31,776 nucleotides of DNA from a virus: positions 1 to 31,776 of the IMG/VR virus record IMGVR_UViG_3300005663_000145. One strand, 5' to 3'. This document shows, piece after piece, positions 19,783-28,842 of this stretch. The translations under genes were made by a program, and so were the position numbers. The first letter of the stretch is position 1; each line of letters starts with the position of its first letter. Under the pieces are notes generated by a model that was not told where the DNA came from, did not search any database, and worked only from the letters and a program-made list of their open reading frames with translations.

Positions 19783-21574
19783 CTTTAGGTTTTAGTTCTA
19801 AAATCTTTTCATCAGTCATCTTGCGTATTAACTTTAATTGCTGTTCGGGCTTCATGGTTAGAAACTTATCATCCTCCTGGATAGCTTTAGAGACGAAATA
19901 ATCAGCATATAGAGCCGTTACAGCATCGGCTTTAGTTATTAAACGGCTCATTTCCATATCAGCTACCTCCTCACTTGACGAAGTGTTAAAAGGATTGACT
20001 TCATTGGAAATTCTTAACCTATCCCTTATCTCCGGTTGGTCTCTGAATTTCTTATTGATGAGATCGGTTTGCATTTCATTGATGATAGTAGGATCAACTT
20101 TTGCCTCCATTGCTTTACTCAGTTGCTCTATTAAGGCGTTTTCTGTTAAAAGGTCAAAATGCTCCGGCACTTGAATAGTAGGTAGCATCTTTTCTCTCTC
20201 CTGCTCACTCACCAACTCCCCGTAACGATATTCTGTTATTAACCTATATATCAGTTTCAGCACGTTATTAACAATATGAAAAGCTACTCCATAGACAAAG
20301 TTATTCAACTCCTCTTTGTCTACTTCTTTGGCTTTGCCTGACTGATTAAGTGGGGTATCGGCTAAGAACTCCATATTAAGCGATGACAAAGCCCTGTGAA
20401 TATGATTATCTATTCTCTCATCTTGTATCTTTACTATTTCAATGTCTTTGGTAATATAACCTGCGGGTGGTACTGGAACGGGTTGTTTGTCCGATCCCTG
20501 CTGGCGCAATATCATCTGTTTGTAGGGGCTTACGGGCATTGCCCCGCTTCCTTTACAGTCCCCACAGGCAATGGGGCTTCCTTTCTTTATAATTTTACCC
20601 GTCCCCGAACAGGTTTGACAATCCTGTCCCTGAAACGCCCAAAGAGTAGAGTGTATGTGTTGCACGACCTCTGCCTGAAGGTCGGAATACTCCCTTGCAG
20701 CTTCGTCCATTCTCGGCAGCATAGGAGTAAGAAAAGAGTCATATAAAGGTAAGTTGTCTATTATTAACCTAATTACTCCACCGTTAAATATGACCGGAAG
20801 CGCTTTAAGTTTTAAGACCTCTATCTGTTTATGAGAAAAGTTTCTCTCATCGTCTGATTGCTGGACATTCCATATTCCCTGCTTAGTAATTATCTTAAAT
20901 ATCGGCACTCTCATTACCTGGCCTGCCTTTGTCTTGAACTCGCCTGTCTCATTACTTCTAAAAATAGCTACCTCACTTGAGTAGAATAACATATTTATCG
21001 AAGGTACATAACTCACAAATGGTTTTTTAAATTCGTTACTCTCTACCTTTTCAAGTGGCATCACAACCATATATCCGTTAGGGTCACCGAGTATCTTTTT
21101 AATCCCAAATACAAATAACCAATTAGTCAATGAGCTAAAGACGGGATAGTTTTTTTCAGCATAATCTTCTAACGTCTCGCCCTCCTTAATTTTAGTCGGC
21201 ACAACCGCTTTAGAGTAGTCAATTTTCCAATCCTCGCTTCTTACTATCTTATTCAAAGAATTAATGACTTTAAAGCATGGTTCTTTAGTAATAGAGGCAT
21301 ATATCGTCCTTCGATATGTCTTAATTGTTTCGCTCTCAGACGGTCTGCGGTCATCTATAAGGTTAGAGAAATAAGGGTTATGCCTTACGTGGTCAAGGTG
21401 CAGCATCCTCATATATTTAAAGGGATCAAACTTTTCTTCCTCTAATTTAGGGAACTTAAACCCGTCAATATGAAAAGACAGGTGATCCATTATGTCCACT
21501 GCCTTATCATAGGCAGCATGTCTCGCACCGCCTTTGATGTACTTGTCTATTAATGCCTTATTTACTGTTATCAT
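19739..21574 (-). CDS. portal protein with inserted zinc-finger hairpin
   Basis: The start is placed at the ATG at 21574, which overlaps the glycosyltransferase stop by ATGA, giving 611 residues. Size, the following minor head protein and the Asp/Glu-rich C-terminal half with long helices (residues 285-310, 385-440, 470-520) fit a portal, the 12-subunit ring through which DNA is packaged. It carries two CxxCxGxG motifs at 319-326 and 337-344 (CQTCSGTG and CGDCKGSG), the zinc motif of DnaJ, which would hold one zinc in a loop just after the stem helix. Family call is by context and layout; the zinc motif is seen directly. Confidence 0.75.
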   Translation of the reverse strand: MITVNKALIDKYIKGGARHAAYDKAVDIMDHLSFHIDGFKFPKLEEEKFDPFKYMRMLHLDHVRHNPYFSNLIDDRRPSESETIKTYRRTIYASITKEPCFKVINSLNKIVRSEDWKIDYSKAVVPTKIKEGETLEDYAEKNYPVFSSLTNWLFVFGIKKILGDPNGYMVVMPLEKVESNEFKKPFVSYVPSINMLFYSSEVAIFRSNETGEFKTKAGQVMRVPIFKIITKQGIWNVQQSDDERNFSHKQIEVLKLKALPVIFNGGVIRLIIDNLPLYDSFLTPMLPRMDEAAREYSDLQAEVVQHIHSTLWAFQGQDCQTCSGTGKIIKKGSPIACGDCKGSGAMPVSPYKQMILRQQGSDKQPVPVPPAGYITKDIEIVKIQDERIDNHIHRALSSLNMEFLADTPLNQSGKAKEVDKEELNNFVYGVAFHIVNNVLKLIYRLITEYRYGELVSEQEREKMLPTIQVPEHFDLLTENALIEQLSKAMEAKVDPTIINEMQTDLINKKFRDQPEIRDRLRISNEVNPFNTSSSEEVADMEMSRLITKADAVTALYADYFVSKAIQEDDKFLTMKPEQQLKLIRKMTDEKILELKPKDVPPTEPVPPEPTE

Positions 21575-22473
21575 AGGTTTTGTCTTCCGGGCATCCATCC
21601 TCTTTTGTCTAACCAAAAGAACGGAAACCTTTGATTGAACTGATTGCAATAAAATTGCACTAAATTATTATAGGTCTTTTTCATCATAGGGTGAGATATA
21701 TGACCACCCATAGAATAAGCGTAAAACCCATTGTTAAGGTCAGCGCCTTGTAAACGTAAGTGCTCGGCACTCTCCCAATAGAAGGGCTTGTAATTGTCCT
21801 TGTGGGGGTATATCTTATTCTTAATCATTGAGATAGTAAACGGTAATTCGTCAGGCATCCCGCCATTGAAAAACCTGCTTATGTTAAAACTATCATCATC
21901 GAACAATTTAAAAGCATCTGCAAACAACTTACTGACCTCTTTTGTTCTTTTGAAGTAAATCATTTCACTGCTGAGGTTGTAAAATCTGCCTTCCTTGAAT
22001 TTAAACACTTCCTTAATATGTTTAGGTGAAGCCCAAATACCAAAGGCATCCGTCAAGTTATCACTCTCCAAAGCCATCCAACTACGATTAGCCATTGTGA
22101 AATCTGTGTTTAACTCGTTAAAGAGTGTCATTACAGACCTTTTAGGAAGCCAAACCATATCGGCATCTAAATATATCGTCTCTCCGTAAGGACTTAACTT
22201 ATAGAGGGCTGTTTTAGCTTTTAAGTATTGAATACGCCCATCGGTACTATAATATTTAGCAGGCACTTCTTTTACCTTGTCAAACAATGATTTGTCAACA
22301 ATCTGTGTTATTCCACTCCCTGCATAGAGTAATGAGATTTTAACTTCGGGACAGGTATATTTTAAACTCATTGCCAGGTTATATGCCCATCGTCCCCAAT
22401 AGGCGTGTCCGAGTGCTAATATGACAACTCCCCTGTCGGGGTTTTTTGTTTTCGGTGTTTGTTTTGCTTTCAT
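21571..22473 (-). CDS. glycosyltransferase, GT8-like, inside the structural region
   Basis: The 300-residue protein has a GT-A pattern: a VVILALGHAYWGRW start, LKAKTALYKLSPY and then IYLDADMVW with the DxD site at 103-105, followed by a second Asn/Asp-rich half with FNGGMPDELP near 213. It resembles GT8/Glyco_transf_8-like or nucleotide-diphospho-sugar transferase proteins. It lies alone between a tail protein gene (ATGA overlap at 22473-22470) and portal (ATGA overlap). It may glycosylate a virion protein; the lone position in the head-tail genes differs from the GT operon at 11-16 kb. Confidence 0.72.
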   Translation of the reverse strand: MKAKQTPKTKNPDRGVVILALGHAYWGRWAYNLAMSLKYTCPEVKISLLYAGSGITQIVDKSLFDKVKEVPAKYYSTDGRIQYLKAKTALYKLSPYGETIYLDADMVWLPKRSVMTLFNELNTDFTMANRSWMALESDNLTDAFGIWASPKHIKEVFKFKEGRFYNLSSEMIYFKRTKEVSKLFADAFKLFDDDSFNISRFFNGGMPDELPFTISMIKNKIYPHKDNYKPFYWESAEHLRLQGADLNNGFYAYSMGGHISHPMMKKTYNNLVQFYCNQFNQRFPFFWLDKRGWMPGRQNL

Positions 22474-24026
22474 TCGTTCCGGTTTATTTGGTTAGGTTGA
22501 CTTGTTTCTTCTATTTCTATTGTTGCGTTCATTAAATCCTTAAAGAGTACCCTTGAATCGTTAGGTGCTGAGGGTTCGTACTCATCGTCCATAATGTATG
22601 ACTTTCCGTTGATAGTTCGGTTATCTTGCATAAAAAAGGCAGCTATGGCATCATGTATGTATTCAGGGGCAAAATATATGTCTAAAAGTTTCGTTTTTCT
22701 CATATCAGAGTAGTCCATGCTTTTTCGTCCTGCTGAGTCCTCTCCAATATTTCTCTTTGAGGGATATTTCGCTCCCCTGAAATTACAGGTAACCCTTAGC
22801 TTATGCTGAAAAGTAAGTATCGCTCCGCCTGTTATTACGCTATAATCATAACTGCGCCACCTGTTTTCATTGCTCCATACCCAAAGGAAAGTACAGTCAT
22901 GTGCGTCCTGAAGGTCAAAACATTCGCTCTGCCCGTCAAAATTTCCGAGTTTACTTACTATCACATTATCTACCCCTAAATTTCCTACCCCTGCAACATC
23001 GGCAAACAAAAACACTAATTGTCCGTTTACAGTACAGATCAAAGTTTCTGTGAAAGTGCCGTTTCCGTTTCTTGTAGTGCCTAACGTATTGCCTACTTTT
23101 AAAGTTACCTCACCTGATACATAACCTACAACATCATAAGTAACGGTATATTCCACACCTACCTCAAGCAATGATATAAAAGCAGCATTTATAAAATCAC
23201 CCGTAAAAACAAAAGCCATGCTCTGAACTGCTGATGGTATAGTTACCCCTCCAAATGTACCCCATCCCTGATTAGTCTCAAAGGTGTCCTCAAGGATATT
23301 ACCAGGATCTCCCACAGAACCGCCTTGTAAGAATACTCTTATCTCTCTGCAACCATTGGTAACCGTTACATCATTCGTCCAATTAAAATCTACCGTTATT
23401 ACGTTGTTCTCGGTGCTTCCTGTGATAGCTGCCGGAGGTACGGTGTCTATTGTTAATCCTGTCTCTACGTTAAATATCTCTACTGTGTAGTCGGCTGCGG
23501 TTGCTATTTGTACCACAGAGAGGTTGCTAACAGCCCCGTCAAAGGCAGAGCCTACTGAAAACCTGAAATCTCCGTTTACCGGTGTCCATATTATATGATA
23601 TGTGTATGTTCCGTTTTCTATGATATTTGTTAAATTCAAGCCATGAAGCGGAAGGATAAACCCTGCTGTCATATCTGTAATGGTTACCGTAACCCGATAA
23701 TAGTTTCCTGTTGTAAATACCGATAACTGTTTTAACCTTTGGGTGTTACCTATAAGATGAGTTGCTTTGTTATTAAGGATGCTCCATCCCTGGCCGCACC
23801 AACTCTCTATGCCACAAATAGAATTATGCGATCCGTCAGGAAAACCCCCGTCAGCTACTAAATTAACTGTCTCTGCAGCTAAGAACTGAAAGGTAATGTT
23901 ATCCCCCTGTTCTGTGGGCTGACAAAATAATTGGTTAGTACCACAATCCTCTGCCTTTGGTGGTGCAAATAAATTAACACTCCCAAATTTAAGGTACTCG
24001 GTTGCTTTGCCTATGAATTGTGCCAT
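22470..24026 (-). CDS. tail-associated structural protein with carbohydrate-binding-like domain
   Basis: The 518-residue beta-rich protein has Cys-containing segments at its start (PKAEDCGTNQLFCQP, residues 22-36), a CBM-like jelly roll at about 60-190 (TDMTAGFILPLHGL), an FnIII-like strand region near 190-235 and a second CBM-like unit at 240-350 (NTLGTTRNGNGTFTETL, with YDVVGYVSGEVTLKVG). The C-terminus is mixed. These are common in Bacteroidota phage fibres and tail tips that touch glycans. It follows the tape measure and the 657-residue tail gene and so is likely a tail tip or fibre part. Confidence 0.7.
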   Translation of the reverse strand: MAQFIGKATEYLKFGSVNLFAPPKAEDCGTNQLFCQPTEQGDNITFQFLAAETVNLVADGGFPDGSHNSICGIESWCGQGWSILNNKATHLIGNTQRLKQLSVFTTGNYYRVTVTITDMTAGFILPLHGLNLTNIIENGTYTYHIIWTPVNGDFRFSVGSAFDGAVSNLSVVQIATAADYTVEIFNVETGLTIDTVPPAAITGSTENNVITVDFNWTNDVTVTNGCREIRVFLQGGSVGDPGNILEDTFETNQGWGTFGGVTIPSAVQSMAFVFTGDFINAAFISLLEVGVEYTVTYDVVGYVSGEVTLKVGNTLGTTRNGNGTFTETLICTVNGQLVFLFADVAGVGNLGVDNVIVSKLGNFDGQSECFDLQDAHDCTFLWVWSNENRWRSYDYSVITGGAILTFQHKLRVTCNFRGAKYPSKRNIGEDSAGRKSMDYSDMRKTKLLDIYFAPEYIHDAIAAFFMQDNRTINGKSYIMDDEYEPSAPNDSRVLFKDLMNATIEIEETSQPNQINRNE

Positions 24027-24469
24027 TAGATTCTAAATGCTACTATCTGTATATCACAAGGCGCTGTGTCCGCCTGTGCTATGATAGTATCTATTTGAGT
24101 AAATGCTGCAAATGCGCCCTCTGTCGTAGATACGCTTATGTCTGTGTTCCAAAAGAACATAAACCTGCCAGCGTCCAGCTTAAAATCTACGGTATGCGCT
24201 CCCGTGTCTGCAAGACGCAATCTGACAAAATTAGTATCGTCTTTATTAATGACAAACACACCGTCAAAATCCAAAGCCCCGCCCGTTTCAATGTCTGAGG
24301 CATCTAATATTGTTACCTCTGCTGCAATGCCTATGTTTTTTGTGTTTGACTCTCCCTCTGTGTTGGAAGATACAGTTACGCTTTCGCTTACGTCTGCAAT
24401 TTTTAATCCTGTTAGCCCGGTTATGGCTGCTACTATGGCAGCGTTAGCTGGAGTGATTACTGTTGCCAT
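24026..24469 (-). CDS. small beta-rich tail protein
   Basis: The 147-residue protein is Ala/Thr/Asp rich and beta-structured (VTVSSNTEGESNTKNIGIAA; DFKLDAGRFMFFWNTDI). It sits between the 657-residue tail gene (3-nt gap) and the carbohydrate-binding-like gene (TAATG overlap). It may be a decoration or tail fibre assembly piece. No family is recognised. Confidence 0.6.
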   Translation of the reverse strand: MATVITPANAAIVAAITGLTGLKIADVSESVTVSSNTEGESNTKNIGIAAEVTILDASDIETGGALDFDGVFVINKDDTNFVRLRLADTGAHTVDFKLDAGRFMFFWNTDISVSTTEGAFAAFTQIDTIIAQADTAPCDIQIVAFRI

Positions 24470-24472
24470 TGT

Positions 24473-26446
24473 TTAAGTTATTAGTTGATAATCTGTCTCG
24501 CTTGTCTCAACCTTGTAATCTATTTTGTCAATCCAAGCAAGTTTGTCTAATGCAGGGTCACTGCCTTCGTTAAATTTTATTCTCCTTAGTGATTGACTTA
24601 TTAACGTATTAAAGTCGGTAAAGTTAGTATTTTTTTGAAACCTGTATGTCAACACTCTATAATTTTCGGGTTGGAAATATTCATAAACTCCGGCATCGTT
24701 ATCTGCACCGAGACATTTGAATATTGTTGAGTCCTTAACTACTGTAACGGTAACAGCATCAGTAGGCGTAAGATTTTCTGATACGATTTGTATAGAACTT
24801 CTTACCCTTATTCTCTCTCCTGTCGAACAAGTCATAGATACTGTTAAATCAGGTGCGCTAAATCCCTGTACATCCAAAGTAGTTGCTGTTAAAGAAACTT
24901 GTGTGCCAAATAGCTCCTGCGATTCTTGTATAACGCTTAATCCTGCGTTCCATCGTTGAATCTCTACTCTGCCTCTAAATGCGATTGTCCTTGAAGTTAC
25001 ACCACCGGGTAACAAGACGCCCACCCTTACTCTCGACCTAAACGTAAAGACCCCGTTAAATGGTATTTCGTAATAATGATTAGGTACGGCTGCATTGAAA
25101 TTAGCTCCTAAATCAAAACCCGGAAATGTAGAATCGTCATCAAAATCCACAACGGTTACCAACACAATAATTGAAGGGATTGCTCCAACAAGATTGAATG
25201 AACTTGTATTTGATTTGAATGCAAAACAAGGCGTGATTTGAGCAGATAAGTATTTAGAAATAGAAAGCGGTATTGAGTTTATCTGCCTTAATATTACTTG
25301 ATCGTTGGTAAGTCCTTTATTGTAGTGGAAATCAGGTGTGCCAAATTTGCTTGTCAGTGTACCTGCTGTGTTGCCTGTTACAATGATAGTGTCTTCGTCA
25401 AACTCATCGTCTGCTGTTCCGATGTTAACAACTACGATCTTTTCAATGACATTATTATCTGTTATGTAGTCGGTCTTTAAATCTAACGCTTTATCTACGT
25501 TAGAGAATCCCTCAATTAGATAATCCTCATCTCTAAATGAGAAAAACCTTGTCGTAGTAGAAAAATTACCTGACTTCTCAAAAATGTTATTTCCTACTCC
25601 TAAGTGTGAAAATAACTTGCTCCTGTCAACTTTTAGTTCTAAATCTTGTATATTGCGGATTGTAAAAGATGTGTCGGTTTCAAAGAAAAACTCTTTTTCC
25701 TCAATTCTCATCACGGGATCGCCATTACTATCCGTTTCGATAACAAAACTGATATTATGAGTTCGTTGTAAAAATTGAAACAGTCCTTTAAAACTTATAT
25801 TAGGGTGTTGTCCTATTCCGGTTCGTATTTCTTCTCCTGTTGTAACATAAAGTAAACCGCCTTCAAAGTTTGACGGGGTAGTTAGATATGTAGATACTAC
25901 GCCCTTAACTACATCGTCTGTCATAAATCTAACGAGAAAATCAAGTGCATCGCTTACAAGATAATGGTCTCTATTGCCAAATCCAAAGAATACTCCAGTC
26001 GCAGGTGTGAAATAGTCAAGCTGAAAAGCTGTTGGGGTTGTTATCTGTACTCCATTCTTTGTAAATTCTGAATTTAGAAAGGTCTTTATGTTTTTATTAT
26101 TATCTATTGCTCCGAAAAAACTAATATCTTGTAATTTTACCCTTGCTGTTCTTTTGTTAAGGTTGAAAAGAATATCACTCAATAGGATAAGCCCTGTAAA
26201 CAACCTGTCATAATTCCCGCTATCATTCAGGACATCAATATTTGCCGTTATCTTATCATTGTAATTTACAACAAACTTTTCGTTTAGTAAGTCATAACCG
26301 TCCTTAATAAAAGTTAACTCAGAGGTAAAAATGAGTAACAACCCTTGAATATCCTCCTGTCGCTCTAAGGTTATTTTAATATCCTCCCAGTTCTCCGGGT
26401 TGCGTATTAAAGTAGTGCCGTCTAATGTGAATCTATATTTTTCCAT
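24473..26446 (-). CDS. large tail protein after the tape measure (distal tail/hub-like)
   Basis: The ATG at 26446, which forms TAATG with the tape measure stop, gives 657 residues; a TTG two codons earlier is less likely. It begins MEKYRFTLDGTTLIRNPENW and has long beta-rich stretches. The order chaperone, tape measure, then a large protein at the tail tip is that of siphoviruses; Dit and Tal hub proteins occupy it. The fold cannot be decided from sequence alone. Confidence 0.68.
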   Translation of the reverse strand: MEKYRFTLDGTTLIRNPENWEDIKITLERQEDIQGLLLIFTSELTFIKDGYDLLNEKFVVNYNDKITANIDVLNDSGNYDRLFTGLILLSDILFNLNKRTARVKLQDISFFGAIDNNKNIKTFLNSEFTKNGVQITTPTAFQLDYFTPATGVFFGFGNRDHYLVSDALDFLVRFMTDDVVKGVVSTYLTTPSNFEGGLLYVTTGEEIRTGIGQHPNISFKGLFQFLQRTHNISFVIETDSNGDPVMRIEEKEFFFETDTSFTIRNIQDLELKVDRSKLFSHLGVGNNIFEKSGNFSTTTRFFSFRDEDYLIEGFSNVDKALDLKTDYITDNNVIEKIVVVNIGTADDEFDEDTIIVTGNTAGTLTSKFGTPDFHYNKGLTNDQVILRQINSIPLSISKYLSAQITPCFAFKSNTSSFNLVGAIPSIIVLVTVVDFDDDSTFPGFDLGANFNAAVPNHYYEIPFNGVFTFRSRVRVGVLLPGGVTSRTIAFRGRVEIQRWNAGLSVIQESQELFGTQVSLTATTLDVQGFSAPDLTVSMTCSTGERIRVRSSIQIVSENLTPTDAVTVTVVKDSTIFKCLGADNDAGVYEYFQPENYRVLTYRFQKNTNFTDFNTLISQSLRRIKFNEGSDPALDKLAWIDKIDYKVETSETDYQLIT

Positions 26447-28842
26447 TACCAATTATGACTTGCTCTTTTCATTGAGGGTATCATACCCCGTAATAGCTTG
26501 TTGTTTTCAGATAGTAACCCTATTTGTTTACGTTGGTTTCTTTTGTGGTCGAAATCGTCATAAGGTATTTGATCGGCTTGATTTGAATATTGCTTAATAA
26601 TCGGCATCTGATACTTCATAAATACAAATCTCTCAAACTTATTCTGTAACATAGCGTCTAATTCTGCACTATGCTTTCTGCTTTGCTCTGACGGGATAAC
26701 ATACTCACTTTTTTTTATCAGTGCCGGTATTTCTTCGTCTGATTGCTCTCCTCTTTTACCCTTGTGGAATGTTGGTATTGGCTGCGCTGCTATTGTAGCT
26801 ATCTCTGCTGCGCCAATCACCCCAACTAAGGCGGCTAAAACAATACCAGCTGGCGGGGGTACCTCCAAAGCAGCGGTTACGCCAATGGCTACGTTTATTG
26901 CAGCAGTGATAAGGGCTGCAATCTGATCTGCCTTTGCCTGTTTAGTTAGAATAGCAGCCCTTTCCCTGTCGAATTGCTTAGTAATTCTAAGTCGTTCATC
27001 TGCTAATTCGCCCTCTGCTAATCCCCTACTCTCTAATGACTTAATAGCTGCTTTGCGCTCATTCTCTATGCCTATCAGTTTGCCTTCATTAATATTGGAT
27101 ATTACATGAAATAATGCCTCCTCGGCTTCAATAGCAACATTGGCAGCGTTTCGTCTGTTTGCTTTAATAAGAGCTATTCTTTCTGCTTCTTCTTCTGCAT
27201 TTCTTTGTCTTTCTTTCTCTAAAAATTCTCCTAACGTAATGTCATCTGCGGTTATTTTCTGAAGATCCTCACGTATTGGTTTTAATCTCTTAAATTCAAA
27301 TCCTAAATCAGCTATTGCATCAGTTAACAAGATAGTGGCATCTTTGGCTTTTTTGGTTGCTTTTGCATATTCTATTAAAGTATCTTTTGAGAGGTTGCCT
27401 GCTAATGCTTGTTCCTCAAGTTCCCTTTTGAGTTCTGTAATACGTTTTTTTAATACTTTTAAAGCCGAGACGGCTATCTTTGTTGCAGCCGTGCTTTTTT
27501 CTGTTATTTCGGTTTCTTCTTCGTTTTCTTCGTTTAACTCTTTAATGATTTTTAATGCTATTCGTCTTTGTATAATTAATTTCTGTTGCTCCTCATTAAA
27601 TCCAAATAAAGCAATTTTTCCCTGTTCAAATAAAGTTAATTCCCGCCCTAAATCCTTTTCAAGAAGTTTAACATTTAACCTCATCTCTCCCATCAACTTG
27701 TCTGTGTCTGTCATTAAATTTAAAAACCCTGTTAAAGCATCTGTTGCCAATCTTAATACAGGTAACCCGTCATCTTGGCCTGTAATAAACTCTGCATACG
27801 CATTACTCAATTCATCTAATGATCCGTCTAAGTTATCGGTATTGATACGCATCTGTTCCATTGCGTTACCCGTCTCATTCAGGTTGCCGTTTAGTTCCTC
27901 AAATATGTCTCGTTGTTTGATAAGCGTGAGAAGTCCTTTAGCACCCTCAATTTGTACCAGCTTAGTAGCATCCTTAAAGCTAAGATTGCGTTTCTCCAAT
28001 TCTTCTAACGCTGCTGCCAATCCTACCACAGAAGGGTTAATTTTATCATCATTTTGTTTGGAAAGTTGCGCTAAGACGGCATTTAATGAAGTTCCTGCCA
28101 TTGATCCCCTGATAGCACCTTTAGCAAGTGCCTGGATAGCAGCAGTAGTTGTTTCAAAACTTAATCCAGTTGCGTCTGCTGAGGCGCCCGCCATCCTTAA
28201 TGCCTCTGAAGTATCAACAATAAAGGATGATCCCTTTTGTTGCGAAGTGGCGAATATATCTGTGAACTTAGCAGCATCGTCAGCAGATGCGCCAAATTGG
28301 TTCATAGCACTTGTCAGGGCATCGGCAGCTTGTACGGTATCTATTCCGGCTGCCTTAGCCAATATAAGGGCTTGTTCGGTTACGGCTGCAAGGGCTTTCT
28401 GGTTCTTCAGTAGTTCGGGTTGTGCAGAACCAATAATCGTAAATGCCTTTACTACCTCTATCCCTGCCGTTTTGGTTGCCCTGCCTATCTCAAATGCTGC
28501 TTTTTTAAAGAACTCCATCTCTTTTACCGTACTACCTGTAATGGAGCGCAGCGTGGACATCTCTTTCTCAAAGTCCTTTAGAATTTTAATAGCATCACCT
28601 ACAACTTGCTTTATAGCAAAAGCCCCTATTAAAGCAGTTCCCATTACAAGAGCTTGTTTACCAAGTCCTTTTAAAAGGGATGTTGATTCCTTAGTGGATT
28701 CCTGAAATTCTTTGGAGGTCTTTTTAAAAGAGGCGGCATTATTCTTATCTATCTTGCCTAACTTTTGAAGTTTGGTAATAGTAGGATCAAGGGCTTTGGA
28801 ATCACCCTCAACTTTTATAACTACCTTTTCAAGTGTCGCCAT
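26446..28842 (-). CDS. tape measure protein, TP901 type
   Basis: The 798-residue protein sets tail length and is carried within the tail tube. Its N-terminal third fits the phage tail tape measure family (helical, Ala/Lys/Thr rich, ALAAVTEQALILAKAAGI and GSSFIVDTSEALRMAGASAD around residues 155-225), with a coiled-coil middle, a hydrophobic segment near 640-690 (AALITAAINVAIGVTAAL, GIVLAALVGVIGAAEIATI) and a C-terminal FHKGKRGEQSDEEIP...EYVIPSEQSRKH motif that is usual in Bacteroidota phages. The start follows the stop of the frameshifted chaperone directly. Confidence 0.92.
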   Translation of the reverse strand: MATLEKVVIKVEGDSKALDPTITKLQKLGKIDKNNAASFKKTSKEFQESTKESTSLLKGLGKQALVMGTALIGAFAIKQVVGDAIKILKDFEKEMSTLRSITGSTVKEMEFFKKAAFEIGRATKTAGIEVVKAFTIIGSAQPELLKNQKALAAVTEQALILAKAAGIDTVQAADALTSAMNQFGASADDAAKFTDIFATSQQKGSSFIVDTSEALRMAGASADATGLSFETTTAAIQALAKGAIRGSMAGTSLNAVLAQLSKQNDDKINPSVVGLAAALEELEKRNLSFKDATKLVQIEGAKGLLTLIKQRDIFEELNGNLNETGNAMEQMRINTDNLDGSLDELSNAYAEFITGQDDGLPVLRLATDALTGFLNLMTDTDKLMGEMRLNVKLLEKDLGRELTLFEQGKIALFGFNEEQQKLIIQRRIALKIIKELNEENEEETEITEKSTAATKIAVSALKVLKKRITELKRELEEQALAGNLSKDTLIEYAKATKKAKDATILLTDAIADLGFEFKRLKPIREDLQKITADDITLGEFLEKERQRNAEEEAERIALIKANRRNAANVAIEAEEALFHVISNINEGKLIGIENERKAAIKSLESRGLAEGELADERLRITKQFDRERAAILTKQAKADQIAALITAAINVAIGVTAALEVPPPAGIVLAALVGVIGAAEIATIAAQPIPTFHKGKRGEQSDEEIPALIKKSEYVIPSEQSRKHSAELDAMLQNKFERFVFMKYQMPIIKQYSNQADQIPYDDFDHKRNQRKQIGLLSENNKLLRGMIPSMKRASHNW

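Noticed and set aside
20543-20620. Reading the CxxCxGxG motifs as a DnaJ gene
   Set aside because: Only two of the four DnaJ motifs are present, there is no J-domain and the protein is in the portal position with portal-like length.
27335-28705. A 456-codon plus-strand open frame across the tape measure gene
   Set aside because: It is antisense to the well supported tape measure gene and consists of Ser/Ala/Val/Asn-rich sequence created by the reverse of Ala/Lys/Thr-rich helical coding; no promoter, start signal or motif supports it.
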